From Microbispora sp. H13382 (GTDB lineage Bacteria; Actinomycetota; Actinomycetes; Streptosporangiales; Streptosporangiaceae): a stretch of DNA of 64,000 bases. The stretch is taken from NCBI RefSeq assembly GCF_014161445.1, contig NZ_JABBXA010000003.1:486522-550521 (forward strand), read 5' to 3'. Under the pieces are notes generated by a model. That model did not search any database. It saw nothing but the letters and a program-made list of their open reading frames with translations, and was not told the DNA's origin. The translations under genes and the position numbers were made by a program. Shown here piece after piece: positions 8,303-15,523 of the stretch (positions are counted from its first letter, which is position 1; each line of letters starts with the position of its first letter).

Positions 8303-9292
8303 GATTCAGACGATCAACGCAACGCTGCTAGTGGATGGGTGGATCGTGGCTCGGATGGGTCGGCCGGGAATGTCGGACGCGATGAAAGAAGACTTGTGGC
8401 GGCGGTGGCGCGCCGGTGACTCCATCAGCGTGATCTCCCGGGCACTGGGCAAGCCCCCGGGGTCGGTTTTCACGGTGCTGAAGCACCATGGCGGCATCGC
8501 GCCGGCCGAGCGGGTGCGCCGGGCCGACCATTTGAGCGCCGAGGACCGGGAATCGATCTCTCGCGGCCTCGAGGCTGGAGCCTCGCTACGTTCGATCGCC
8601 GTGTCGATCGGCCGCCCGGCATCCACGGTGAGCCGGGAGGTCGCCCGCAACGGCGGCCGAGTGAAGTACCGTGCGGTCGCCGCCGAGCAACGCGCTCAAG
8701 AGCAGGCACGTCGCCCAAAACCGTCCGCCCTGCAGGACAACCCGGTGCTGCGCCAGCTGGTGATCGAACTGCTCGACAACGAGTGGTCCCCGGAGCAGAT
8801 CGTGGGGCATCTGCGGCTGATGCACGCCGGCAACCCGCTCATGCGGATCAGCCACGAAAGTATCTACCGCGCGATCTACACGACCCGCTGGAAAGTGATC
8901 CCGCGTGAGCTGTGCACCAAGCTGCGCACGCGCCGTCCCATCCGTAAGAACAAGAAGAACACGGTCAAGGGCCAGTGGCGTTCCCAGATCATCGGGGCGC
9001 GGCCGATCGAGGAACGGCCTGTCGCAGCCAACGCCCGAACCGAGCTCGGGCACCTCGAAGGCGATCTCATCGTGGGAGCCAAGAACAGCCAGGTCGCGAC
9101 GCTGGTCGACCGCAAGTCACGCTACCTGACCATGGTCGCGCTACCCAGCCGTCACACCACGACGGTCATCCCCGCCCTGCAGCAGGCGTTCTCACGGATG
9201 GATGCTCGCCTGCTCAGCACTCTCACCTGGGACCGCGGTATGGAACTCGCCGGCCACCGGTTGCTGACCGAAGCGACCGGCGTCGACGTCTT
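8303..9292. mobile_element. IS30-family insertion sequence, right end lost
   Basis: Contains the transposase fragment at 8331-9292. The left boundary is placed at the end of the IS3 remnant. No matching inverted repeat was found to the right, where sequence switches abruptly to the end of prfH. Confidence 0.55.
8331..9292 (+). pseudogene. IS30-family transposase, 3' truncated
   Basis: About 320 residues match the IS30 transposase plan: an N-terminal HTH ([18 protein letters not shown]), a second HTH with RPASTVSREVARNGG, then the RNase-H-like catalytic core with the first acidic motif GHLEGDLIVG and the second LTWDRGMEL. The normal continuation DVYFCDPHSPWQRGTNEN, which carries the third catalytic acid, is absent: the frame leaves homology at GVDVF near 9292 and reads on into antisense of prfH. 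Without the third acid it should be inactive. GTG start at 8331. Confidence 0.75.
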
Positions 9293-10056
9293 CAGATCCG
9301 GGTCTCGGTGCTCGACCTGCCCGCGCTGCCGCCCTCGGCCAACCCGCCCTCGCTGGCGGGCGGGCACCCGGTCGGTGGGCGCGGTCCAGTGGACTGCCGC
9401 CGTCGTCGGCGCGTCTGCTTCTGCGGGGCCAGGTCCTGCTTCGACGGTTCCGGACGTTCGATGCGGGTGGGGTTGCCGCGTACGAGGTCATCATGGATGC
9501 GCCAGCGGTCGGTGGTGGCGGCGCGCTCTGCCGCCTCGTCGCCGTGCTCGATGGCCTGTCGCAGCAGCCGTATGGCAATGCGGCGGTTGAGGCTGAACTG
9601 CCGCTCGGTGTCGACCACGACGACGATACCGGTGGGCCGGTGGGTGGCCCGTACCGCGGTGCTGGCTTTGTTGCGATGTTGACCGCCGGGGCCGCCGGTG
9701 CGGCAGGCGACGATGTCGACGTCTGCTTCGGCGAAGGTGGTGCGTGGGGTGTCGACCTGGCACGGTTGGGCGATGACGTACCAGTTTTTCCGTCCGGTGT
9801 TGGCCCGGTATGGGCTGGGGGCCTGCCAGCACAGGGTTCCGGTCCATGAGGCGGCGAATGCCTCGACGCCGTCTCCTGAGATCTGGATGAGGACCGATCG
9901 GTAGGTGCCGGCCCGGTCACCGGGGACAGTTTGGGCCCGATGGGTCTCCAGGTTGTGCCGGGTGGCGTCGCCTTCCAGGCGGTGCAGTAGCTGGGCCAGC
10001 GCCCAGGCGCACTCCTGCGGCCCGCGTCCGGCTGACAGGAGCAGGTGGACGCTCAC
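9292..10056 (-). CDS. prfH: Peptide chain release factor homologue PrfH
   Basis: 254-residue stop-codon-independent release factor homologue. The N-terminus (LLLSAGRGPQECAWALAQLL), the SPYRANTGRKNWYV segment and the catalytic loop GGPGGQHRNK are characteristic of PrfH; the GGQ triggers peptidyl-tRNA hydrolysis. It lacks the codon-recognition domain of RF1/RF2. The natural family end appears near RGNPTRIERPEP; a 50-residue basic, Pro-rich tail follows and stops at the IS30 junction. The GTG start (10056-10054) overlaps the rtcB stop TGA, so the genes are translationally coupled. PrfH is known to rescue ribosomes whose 16S rRNA decoding centre has been cut, before RtcB2 reseals the RNA. Confidence 0.88.
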   Translation of the reverse strand: MSVHLLLSAGRGPQECAWALAQLLHRLEGDATRHNLETHRAQTVPGDRAGTYRSVLIQISGDGVEAFAASWTGTLCWQAPSPYRANTGRKNWYVIAQPCQVDTPRTTFAEADVDIVACRTGGPGGQHRNKASTAVRATHRPTGIVVVVDTERQFSLNRRIAIRLLRQAIEHGDEAAERAATTDRWRIHDDLVRGNPTRIERPEPSKQDLAPQKQTRRRRRQSTGPRPPTGCPPASEGGLAEGGSAGRSSTETRI

Positions 10057-11207
10057 GGCCGGCCTCGCTTGCGGCGGTGGTCCCGGTGGTCCTTCTGGGG
10101 TGTGGAGCCGAGGTCGGGCGTCTTGTAGGTGACCAGAGGGATGGTGGTGGCCACGGGCGTGGCCAGGTCATGGTCGACGAGGTCGGCGATGACTTGCTCG
10201 ATGCGCTTGTAGGCCGTTGGTGCCTCCTCGAAGAGGAGTTGGCGGTCGCCGCACACCACCAGCGACCCCATCGGTGTGCGGCGCAGCTCTTCGACCGTGT
10301 GCTTGGCCCGGCCCCGGCGCAGGGCGTCCGCACGGGACATCTTGCGGCCAGCGCCGTGCGCCACGGAATGGTTGGCGTCCGGCCCGGCGTGGCCGGCCAC
10401 CAGGTAGGAAGGGGTGCCTCGCGTTCCGGCGATGAGCACGTCGCGGCCGTCGCCCGGCGCCGCCCCCTTGCGGTGCAGGTAGAGCCCGTCGCGGACCTCG
10501 ACCAGGTTGTGGCACTGGTCGACGATCGGCTCGGTGGGCTCGGTCCCCAGCGCGTGGGCGACCCGGGCGGCCAGCAGCCGCCGGTTGAGTGATCCCCAGC
10601 GTACGGCGCCGTCATGCATCGCCAGGTAGGCGCCGGGATCAGGGGCAGGGCCCGCGCCGTGGAGCTCAGTGTGTGCCCGCAGGATCTGTTCGCCCAGGCC
10701 TCGGGAGCCGCTGTGGACGATGAGGACCAGGTCGCCGACGGCGAGTCCGAGCCGGCTCGCGTGGCCCGGTTCGTATACGGTCCCGATGCGCGCCAGCTCG
10801 ACGAAGTGGTTGCCCCGGCCGACCGTCCCGAGGCCCTCGAGGTGACCGGCGGGAATATCGCCCTTCACAACGGCCCAGGCCGGGTCGTCGGCATCCTGCT
10901 CAGGGTCCAGCGCGCGATCGAGATCGGGGAACCGGGCGGCGAGCTTCTCGGGTACGGCGCGCTTGAGCGTGACAGGGAACACGGCGATGCCGCAACCGAT
11001 GTCGGAGCCCACCAGGAACGGGTACAAGATGGTCGAGGCCATGGCGGCGCCGATTGGGGCGCCCTTGCCGGGGTGCAGGTCCGGCATGGCGGCGACGTGC
11101 ATCATGCCGTCGAGGGCGGCCACCTGGTTGCACTGCGCGACGGCATCGGATTCGATCCAGCTGGTGGGGGAGGCGAACACGGTGACGGTGGCCGACCCCA
11201 TGGCCAT
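10053..11207 (-). CDS. rtcB: RNA ligase RtcB (RtcB2 type, PrfH-linked)
   Basis: GTP- and Mn-dependent RNA ligase joining 2',3'-cyclic phosphate to 5'-OH ends. Visible residues are PDLHPGKG (41-49), the metal ligands in GSDIGCG (Asp69, Cys72), GRGNHF, VHSGSRG, and the guanylylated histidine in SVAHGAGRKMSR. The length (384 from ATG 11207) is near that of the short PrfH-linked RtcB2 class. ATG 11207 has no clear Shine-Dalgarno; a TTG at 11252 preceded by GAGAG is a serious alternative, and the frame stays open to 11447. Pairing with prfH indicates repair of ribosomes damaged by rRNA-cutting toxins. Confidence 0.88.
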   Translation of the reverse strand: MAMGSATVTVFASPTSWIESDAVAQCNQVAALDGMMHVAAMPDLHPGKGAPIGAAMASTILYPFLVGSDIGCGIAVFPVTLKRAVPEKLAARFPDLDRALDPEQDADDPAWAVVKGDIPAGHLEGLGTVGRGNHFVELARIGTVYEPGHASRLGLAVGDLVLIVHSGSRGLGEQILRAHTELHGAGPAPDPGAYLAMHDGAVRWGSLNRRLLAARVAHALGTEPTEPIVDQCHNLVEVRDGLYLHRKGAAPGDGRDVLIAGTRGTPSYLVAGHAGPDANHSVAHGAGRKMSRADALRRGRAKHTVEELRRTPMGSLVVCGDRQLLFEEAPTAYKRIEQVIADLVDHDLATPVATTIPLVTYKTPDLGSTPQKDHRDHRRKRGRP

Positions 11208-11519
11208 AGTGGGCGGCGGCAGGAACTCCTGCGGGGAGTTTTGGTGAGACAAAGACGCTCTCTTCGCTGAAACAGGGCATGAGCAGGCGGCATCACGGCG
11301 CGAGTCGGCGCAGTGACATCTGGAAGTCGCGGGGGTGTTGTCCGTCAGAGCCTCGTGGACACCACATTCTCTGAGCCCCGTCATGCCAGGCAAACGATTT
11401 TCGGCCGTACGGGCCTGCATGGCCGTGCGGCTAGGGCACGCCTGCATGAGTACGTGGCCGCGGGGTCTCGTTGCGGAGTACCGGCAGTGGGCGCCATGGC
11501 TTCCTGCATGGTGCGGCGT
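11208..11519. other. Spacer upstream of rtcB
   Basis: Should contain the rtcB-prfH promoter. The rtcB frame is open across 11208-11447 but its peptide is Cys/Arg-rich and unlike RtcB. No dyad, repeat or other gene was recognised. Confidence 0.3.
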
Positions 11520-11897
11520 TCAGCTGATGGGTTGCTCGGACCACGTTTCGGGTTCGGCGACCCAGCCGGCGGTCACGATGAGGTGGCTTCGGCGGTCCAG
11601 ATGATCTATGCGGAAGCGGGTGCCCTTGGGCAGTGTGTATCGGGCGTGCTGCATAGTGGTGACGTCCCTGGTGTTGAGCGTTGGCTGGCGGGCCTCCATG
11701 AACAGTTGCTCGACTCCGAACTCGTGCAGTTCGAGCACAAGCTGGTGAAGGCAGTAGGCGCGGGCGCGCTCTTGTCTGCGCTGGTGGACCGGGGACCCGA
11801 CCGCAACGACATGCAAGCCGTCGATTCCAGCCACCGTGTAGGCCAGCTCCAGCCGCTCTTTGTTATCGCGGGCGACCCAGTGCAGCTTGGCCGGGGC
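11520..11897 (-). pseudogene. C-terminal part of a conserved actinobacterial hypothetical (5' truncated)
   Basis: The minus strand reads APAKLHWVARDNKERLELAY and later ERARAYCLHQLVLELHEFGVEQLFMEAR with a PTLNTRDVTTM segment. This is the pattern I recall from a widespread actinobacterial hypothetical family (KxHW, then RARxxCLxxLLxEL, then ESRxxxxDxRD). The upstream half is missing; around 11898 the sequence switches to a coding tip on the opposite strand. A possible start at 12080 would read through that foreign tip, so it is not accepted. Assignment to the family is from memory of the pattern and is tentative. Confidence 0.35.
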
Positions 11898-11900
11898 GTG

Positions 11901-12050
11901 CCGGGCGGCAAGAAGGGGTACAACGCAAAGAGGATGCAATTCGACGACGGTAAGTGGGGCGTGAAATATTCGGATCCTAACGGAGGCATGGGTGGGATCA
12001 TCGGCCCGGACGGACGAGTCGTTTCCTTCTGGTACGACGACGACCACTAG
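11901..12050 (+). pseudogene. Orphan C-terminal coding tip, possibly of a polymorphic toxin
   Basis: Plus-strand peptide beginning GGKKGYNAKRMQF, followed by DDGKWGVKYSDPNGGMGG, then IIGPDGRVVSFWYDDDH and a TAG. It has no start codon or upstream module of its own, and the bases are less GC-rich than the surroundings. A short Gly/Asp/Trp-rich tip followed 13 bases later by a small independent gene is the layout of displaced CdiA/Rhs-type toxin ends with their immunity genes. The toxin class is not recognised. Confidence 0.4.
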
Positions 12051-12063
12051 GAATAAGGAAGAC

Positions 12064-12396
12064 GTGATCCTCAGCTTCATGGATGCCTACATCCTGTGGC
12101 GCAACCTGCCGTTCCCTCGGAGCGGTTCGAGCAGGGACCTTATTCGGGCCCACAGCGATCTGGCGGAAGCCGACGAGTACGTGACGACGGTGATTCGATA
12201 TGTGGAACGCGGGATCTTCAAACCGGCGCCGGTTGATGTCCTCACGATGCTTCAAGAGCTGATGCAGCGAATTGATCGGCTCGGTGGCATGGCATCGGGC
12301 GGCGACCAAACCGTCGCCCGCTCGCAACATGCATACACGGCGCTGCTCGACCTCGTTTATCGGCAGTTCCTTGAAGCGGGCCGTCCGTGTCAATAG
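12064..12396 (+). CDS. Small helical protein, candidate immunity protein
   Basis: 110-residue acidic, helical protein (DLIRAHSDLAEADEYVTTVI, DVLTMLQELMQRIDRLGG). The GTG start at 12064 is preceded by AAGGAA at 12055-12060; an ATG follows at 12079-12081 (MDAYILW). No signal peptide, membrane segment or known motif is visible. It lies 13 bases after the orphan toxin-like tip on the same strand, which is the usual place for an immunity gene; this is an inference from position. Lower GC than the neighbouring housekeeping genes suggests transfer. Confidence 0.55.
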   Translation: MILSFMDAYILWRNLPFPRSGSSRDLIRAHSDLAEADEYVTTVIRYVERGIFKPAPVDVLTMLQELMQRIDRLGGMASGGDQTVARSQHAYTALLDLVYRQFLEAGRPCQ

Positions 12397-12548
12397 CAGG
12401 TTCGCTTTCTCGTCGGAGTGAGGGCGGGCTGACGCCGATATGGCGTGGCCGAGGAGTACCTTGATCATGGCGAGCATGGACCGGCTGCACCCGCACCACC
12501 CTGTGCGATCAGCCTGCCCGGTTACAGGCCCACCCCGCGGGATGCAAC

Positions 12549-12995
12549 GTGTCCGATGTCGTCATGTCCTTCGCCAGGACCGGAAAGCTGCGATCCATAG
12601 GAATCGGGATGCGCTTCGATGAGGTTATCGCACTCCTTGGTCCTGCTGATGGCAGCACGGGAGGAGACGATGCAATCTATGCCTTCGAGGATCTACAACT
12701 CGGTTTCTCGGCGAACCGTATGCTTTGGCTGATACAAGTAGAACCGCGTGGGGAAGTCCTGGTTCTGCCGACAGTGCTAGGTGGAGAGATGATCAGAAAA
12801 ACGACCGACCGGAGCAGCTTCTTGCAAGACCTGCGATCAGATGGTTACGACGTTGAGCGCTGTGAGCCTTTCGCTAAGGGAGAGCTTTGGTGGAAGGTTC
12901 TACGGTCAGGCGTTCTTGTGCGTTTCGGTGACAACGGTCTCCTGGAAACGATGCAACTCGCCCGGAGGTCTGTGGCAACCACGAGGTGCGGCTGA
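12549..12995 (+). CDS. Hypothetical protein, immunity-like
   Basis: 148-residue protein with IGIGMRFDEVIALLGPADG near the start, then YAFEDLQLGFSANRM. The same pattern (short lead, GxxxDEVxxLLGPP, then a YGDLQLTF-like strand) occurs in many small actinobacterial proteins found next to toxin or secretion loci; the match is from memory. GTG start at 12549; an in-frame ATG lies at 12564. No membrane segment. It follows the candidate immunity gene at 12064 on the same strand after about 150 bases, and may be a second orphan immunity gene. Confidence 0.5.
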   Translation: MSDVVMSFARTGKLRSIGIGMRFDEVIALLGPADGSTGGDDAIYAFEDLQLGFSANRMLWLIQVEPRGEVLVLPTVLGGEMIRKTTDRSSFLQDLRSDGYDVERCEPFAKGELWWKVLRSGVLVRFGDNGLLETMQLARRSVATTRCG

Positions 12996-13357
12996 GCCAG
13001 GAGGCGGGCATTTCTTCCAGTCGTCCCGCTGGTCTCCGTCTGGCTCATGCTTATGTATCGCAGCAGAGAGCGTTTTTGCTACAGGCGCTGCGGCATGCGC
13101 AAGAGCAGCGGGAATCGAGTAAACCGGACTATGTGACTGCGCACGCACCACTCCTCAGGAGGGAAAGGCGGGCCACTTGTTGAGGGGCTGGTCGCCCTTT
13201 TTCGGCGGTAGATGCAGGCTGGCGGAAATGCGTGCGTACCAAGGAGTTGCTGCTCCATGGCGCTGCAGTACAGAACTTCCCAGGTGCGATCACACGCACA
13301 CTGTCACCCTGTTACTTCATGGAAGCGCACTTCCTGGAAGTGGTCGTCGCAAGTCAC
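12996..13357. other. Stretch without a recognisable gene
   Basis: Frames here are short and of mixed composition, with moderately low GC. No promoter, repeat, RNA gene or protein motif could be assigned. It is probably decayed sequence between mobile fragments. Confidence 0.3.
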
Positions 13358-13492
13358 ACACCGAGTCCGCGCATGGGGTTGTCGCGCCACGTGTCAGCTG
13401 CCCGGACGTATCCGTGGACGACGGGTGAGGTCTCGACCCAGCGGCCGTGGCGGGCGATGGCGAGCATGTAACGGCCAGCGGCTGCCGCCGAG
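13358..13492 (-). pseudogene. Duplicated 3' end of the tyrosine recombinase gene
   Basis: This 135-bp stretch repeats 14109-14246 with about 90 percent identity and one 3-base gap. On the minus strand it encodes the recombinase end with MLAIARHGRWVETSPVV, HGYVR (catalytic Tyr) and WRDNPMRGLGV. The TAA stop of the other copy is replaced by a read-through codon (GVCDL). It is a direct repeat of the same orientation, about 750 bp from the larger copy, and looks like the scar of a tandem integration or rearrangement. Confidence 0.65.
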
Positions 13493-13603
13493 AACGGCAA
13501 CCAGGTTTACGTATGGCGGCGGCCGAACGGCGAAAATCAGATATTGATTCGTAATCCTGCCACTGGGCGGAACATCACCACGCAGCACTCCACCGACAGG
13601 TAA
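13493..13603 (+). pseudogene. Second orphan C-terminal coding tip
   Basis: Immediately after the duplicated recombinase end, the plus strand reads NGNQVYVWRRPNGENQILIR, then NPATGRNITTQHSTDR and a TAA at 13601. There is no start codon and the bases are AT-richer than the flanks. As with 11901-12050, a short beta-rich tip is followed closely (38 bases) by a small gene. It could be the tail of a displaced toxin module; the family is unknown. Confidence 0.35.
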
Positions 13604-13641
13604 GTGGACGCTCAGATAGAAAAAGGTACGGTGGTGTAAAC

Positions 13642-13842
13642 TTGACTGGTGATGACTTGTACACGTGCGCTTTCTGCTTCAACCCTATGCAAATCAAGGG
13701 ACCCGAGGCGGAACTGAGGCTAACAGTCAAGAGAGATGGCATGCAGGCTTCGCAGGACCTATTCGCGCATACCACATGTCTTGCGTCTCGGCTGGATAGT
13801 CGACTCCCTCTAGGGGAGGTGTTTGAAGTACCCCAGTGCTAA
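13642..13842 (+). CDS. Small CxxC protein, candidate immunity or zinc-binding protein
   Basis: 66-residue protein starting with TTG at 13642. CAFCFNP near residue 9 and the later pair HTTC give a possible Cys2HisCys zinc site. The order CAFC, LRLTVKRDGMQASQDLFAH, TTCLASRL resembles small actinobacterial zinc-ribbon-like proteins of unknown function. A GGTGGTG stretch lies about 5 bases upstream of the TTG. It lies directly downstream of the second orphan coding tip. Confidence 0.5.
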   Translation: MTGDDLYTCAFCFNPMQIKGPEAELRLTVKRDGMQASQDLFAHTTCLASRLDSRLPLGEVFEVPQC

Positions 13843-14104
13843 TCATCCCGCAACGTCCTGGCCGTACGTCCGGCTCGCGTAACGAGAACAATCAATACCT
13901 CATGAGGTAGGCCAGGTAGGCCGGTTGGTGATGTGCCTCGGGCACGGTTAGCTGGCGGGCATCGCGATGTTCATTCAGCCTGCGCGGGCCGGGGCATGTG
14001 CTCCATGGGAGGGCTGTCAGCTACTGACAAGGTGCACCTCGGCGATGCCTGCTTGGCGCGTGCGAGGTCACGGCTGCGTACTTTCCGCAAGTGATAGTCG
14101 CCGG

Positions 14105-15123
14105 TTATACACCGAGCCCGCGCATGGGGTTGTCGCGCCACATGTCCGCTGCCCGGACGTACCCATGGACGACGGGTGAGGTCTCGACCCAGCGGCCGTG
14201 GCGGGCTATGGCCAGCATGGAACGGCCGGCGGCAGCTGCGGCCGAGGCGCCGCCGGCGCGGAGTGAGTGGGCGGAGTAGCTGCCCGGGTTGTCCAAGCTG
14301 GCGGCCGCGGCGGCTGCCTTGACGCGCAGGTCGATGGACTGGGCGGTGAGCCGGTCACGGAGGTGGCCGTTACGGTCGACGCCGCGAAGGACCGCCGTCC
14401 GTGCGCTGCGCGAGGACAGGACGTCGAGCCACTGCTGGGTGACGCGGACCGGGCAGGTGTCGGCCCACTGCCCGTACGGCAGCGGGCACACCGTGCCGCG
14501 CGCCTCCTGGTCGGTCTTGGAGCTGGCGACGTAGACCTCCAGTCCTTCCTTGACGAAGCGCAGGTCGGCGTCGTTGAGCGCGACGAGCTCGGAGCGGCGG
14601 GCCTCATCCACCAGCCGACCACCAGGATGAACTGGTCGCGCATGCCGGCCATGGTGCGCGGCAGCGCGGCGACCATGGCGTGCAGCTGCTCGGGCAGGAT
14701 CGGCGGGGCCTTCCGTTACCGCCAGCCGTCCTCGAGAAGTCGCCGCTTGTAGCCGCGCAGCGCGTGCCGGGCGGCCTTGGTGTTCGGCTTCGGCTGGTGC
14801 GCCAGCTCGTGCCGGCTGAGAATGCATGCGATGGCCTGGTCGATCGTCGCCGGGGACAGGCCCGCGATCACCATGGTCGCGACGTAGTTGGCCAGGGTCA
14901 GCTCCCCGCATGGCAGCGCGGTGAAGCCGTACCGCTCGCACCAGGACTCGAACTGTGTCCAGGCGCGCCGGTAGGCGGTGCGCGTGTTCTCCGCGACGCC
15001 GTCGTAGATCAGCGCGGCGGCCTCGGCGGTGAGGTACTCACGAGGAGCGTCCGGAGCGGGAAGATCGTCTCCGGCGAAGACTACCTTCCCGCGCAGCATC
15101 ACCCCGTCGACCTGGCGCTCCAT
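14105..15123 (-). pseudogene. Tyrosine recombinase/integrase, inactivated by a stop and a frameshift
   Basis: The N-terminal SAM-like core-binding domain (15123-14716; NTRTAYRRAWTQFESWCERYG) ends at an in-frame TAA in the context DGWR-stop-RKAPPILPEQ. The frame then continues to about 14610 (MAGMRDQFILVVGWWM), where a shift moves the catalytic domain to another frame: RRSELVALNDADL (first Arg), HSLRAGGAS (HxxR), HGRWVE and HGYVR (nucleophile Tyr), ending MRGLGV at 14105. All catalytic residues are present but in three pieces, so it should be dead. No tRNA or clear att repeat was found beside it. Confidence 0.75.
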
Positions 15124-15210
15124 CCTGCTCGCTCCCCTGTAAATTGATCAACTATCGATAAGGACGATGGCGGTAGGGGCCGCGCGCGGTGCACACCACG
15201 TCCCTTCGAA

Positions 15211-15438
15211 TCAGTCGCACCCCGATGGCCCTATCACGTTTTGCACGTCGGCGAACACCTGATAGCCGCGCACGTCAAGGCGGGCTTGCCGGTCGTGCTG
15301 AGCCCAGAGCACGGTGTAGCCGTCTGCCTGCCACGCGCGGCCGAGGTACACACCGCCGAGCGAGCTCTGGCGGTCGCTGTCGTACAGCGGCAGACCGGCC
15401 TCGAATACAGCACTGGCAATGTCCGCGGCCAGCACCAC
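15211..15438 (-). CDS. Small hypothetical protein
   Basis: Possible 75-residue protein with a coding-like composition: SAVFEAGLPLYD, SSLGGVYLGRAWQADGY, LWAQHDRQARLDVRGY. GTG start at 15438; the frame is also open further upstream. It lies about 85 bases after the KAP NTPase gene on the same strand. No family is recognised and no Shine-Dalgarno is strong. Confidence 0.35.
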   Translation of the reverse strand: MVLAADIASAVFEAGLPLYDSDRQSSLGGVYLGRAWQADGYTVLWAQHDRQARLDVRGYQVFADVQNVIGPSGCD

Positions 15439-15523
15439 CTGCGGGCTGCGGTCGCGCCTGCGGCGGGCGCGGTCGTGCCATGAGCGCGCAGCCGGTTCAT
15501 GATCCGCGACTCTGTCACCGTGG

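Noticed and set aside
12397..12477. Minus-strand peptide MLAMIKVLLGHAIS resembling the LLGHA motif of recombinases
   Set aside because: Only about 14 residues match, with no catalytic neighbours; could be chance.
15203..15210. TTCGAATC resembling a tRNA T-loop near the integrase start
   Set aside because: No matching acceptor, D or anticodon arms could be folded around it; too short for an att site claim.
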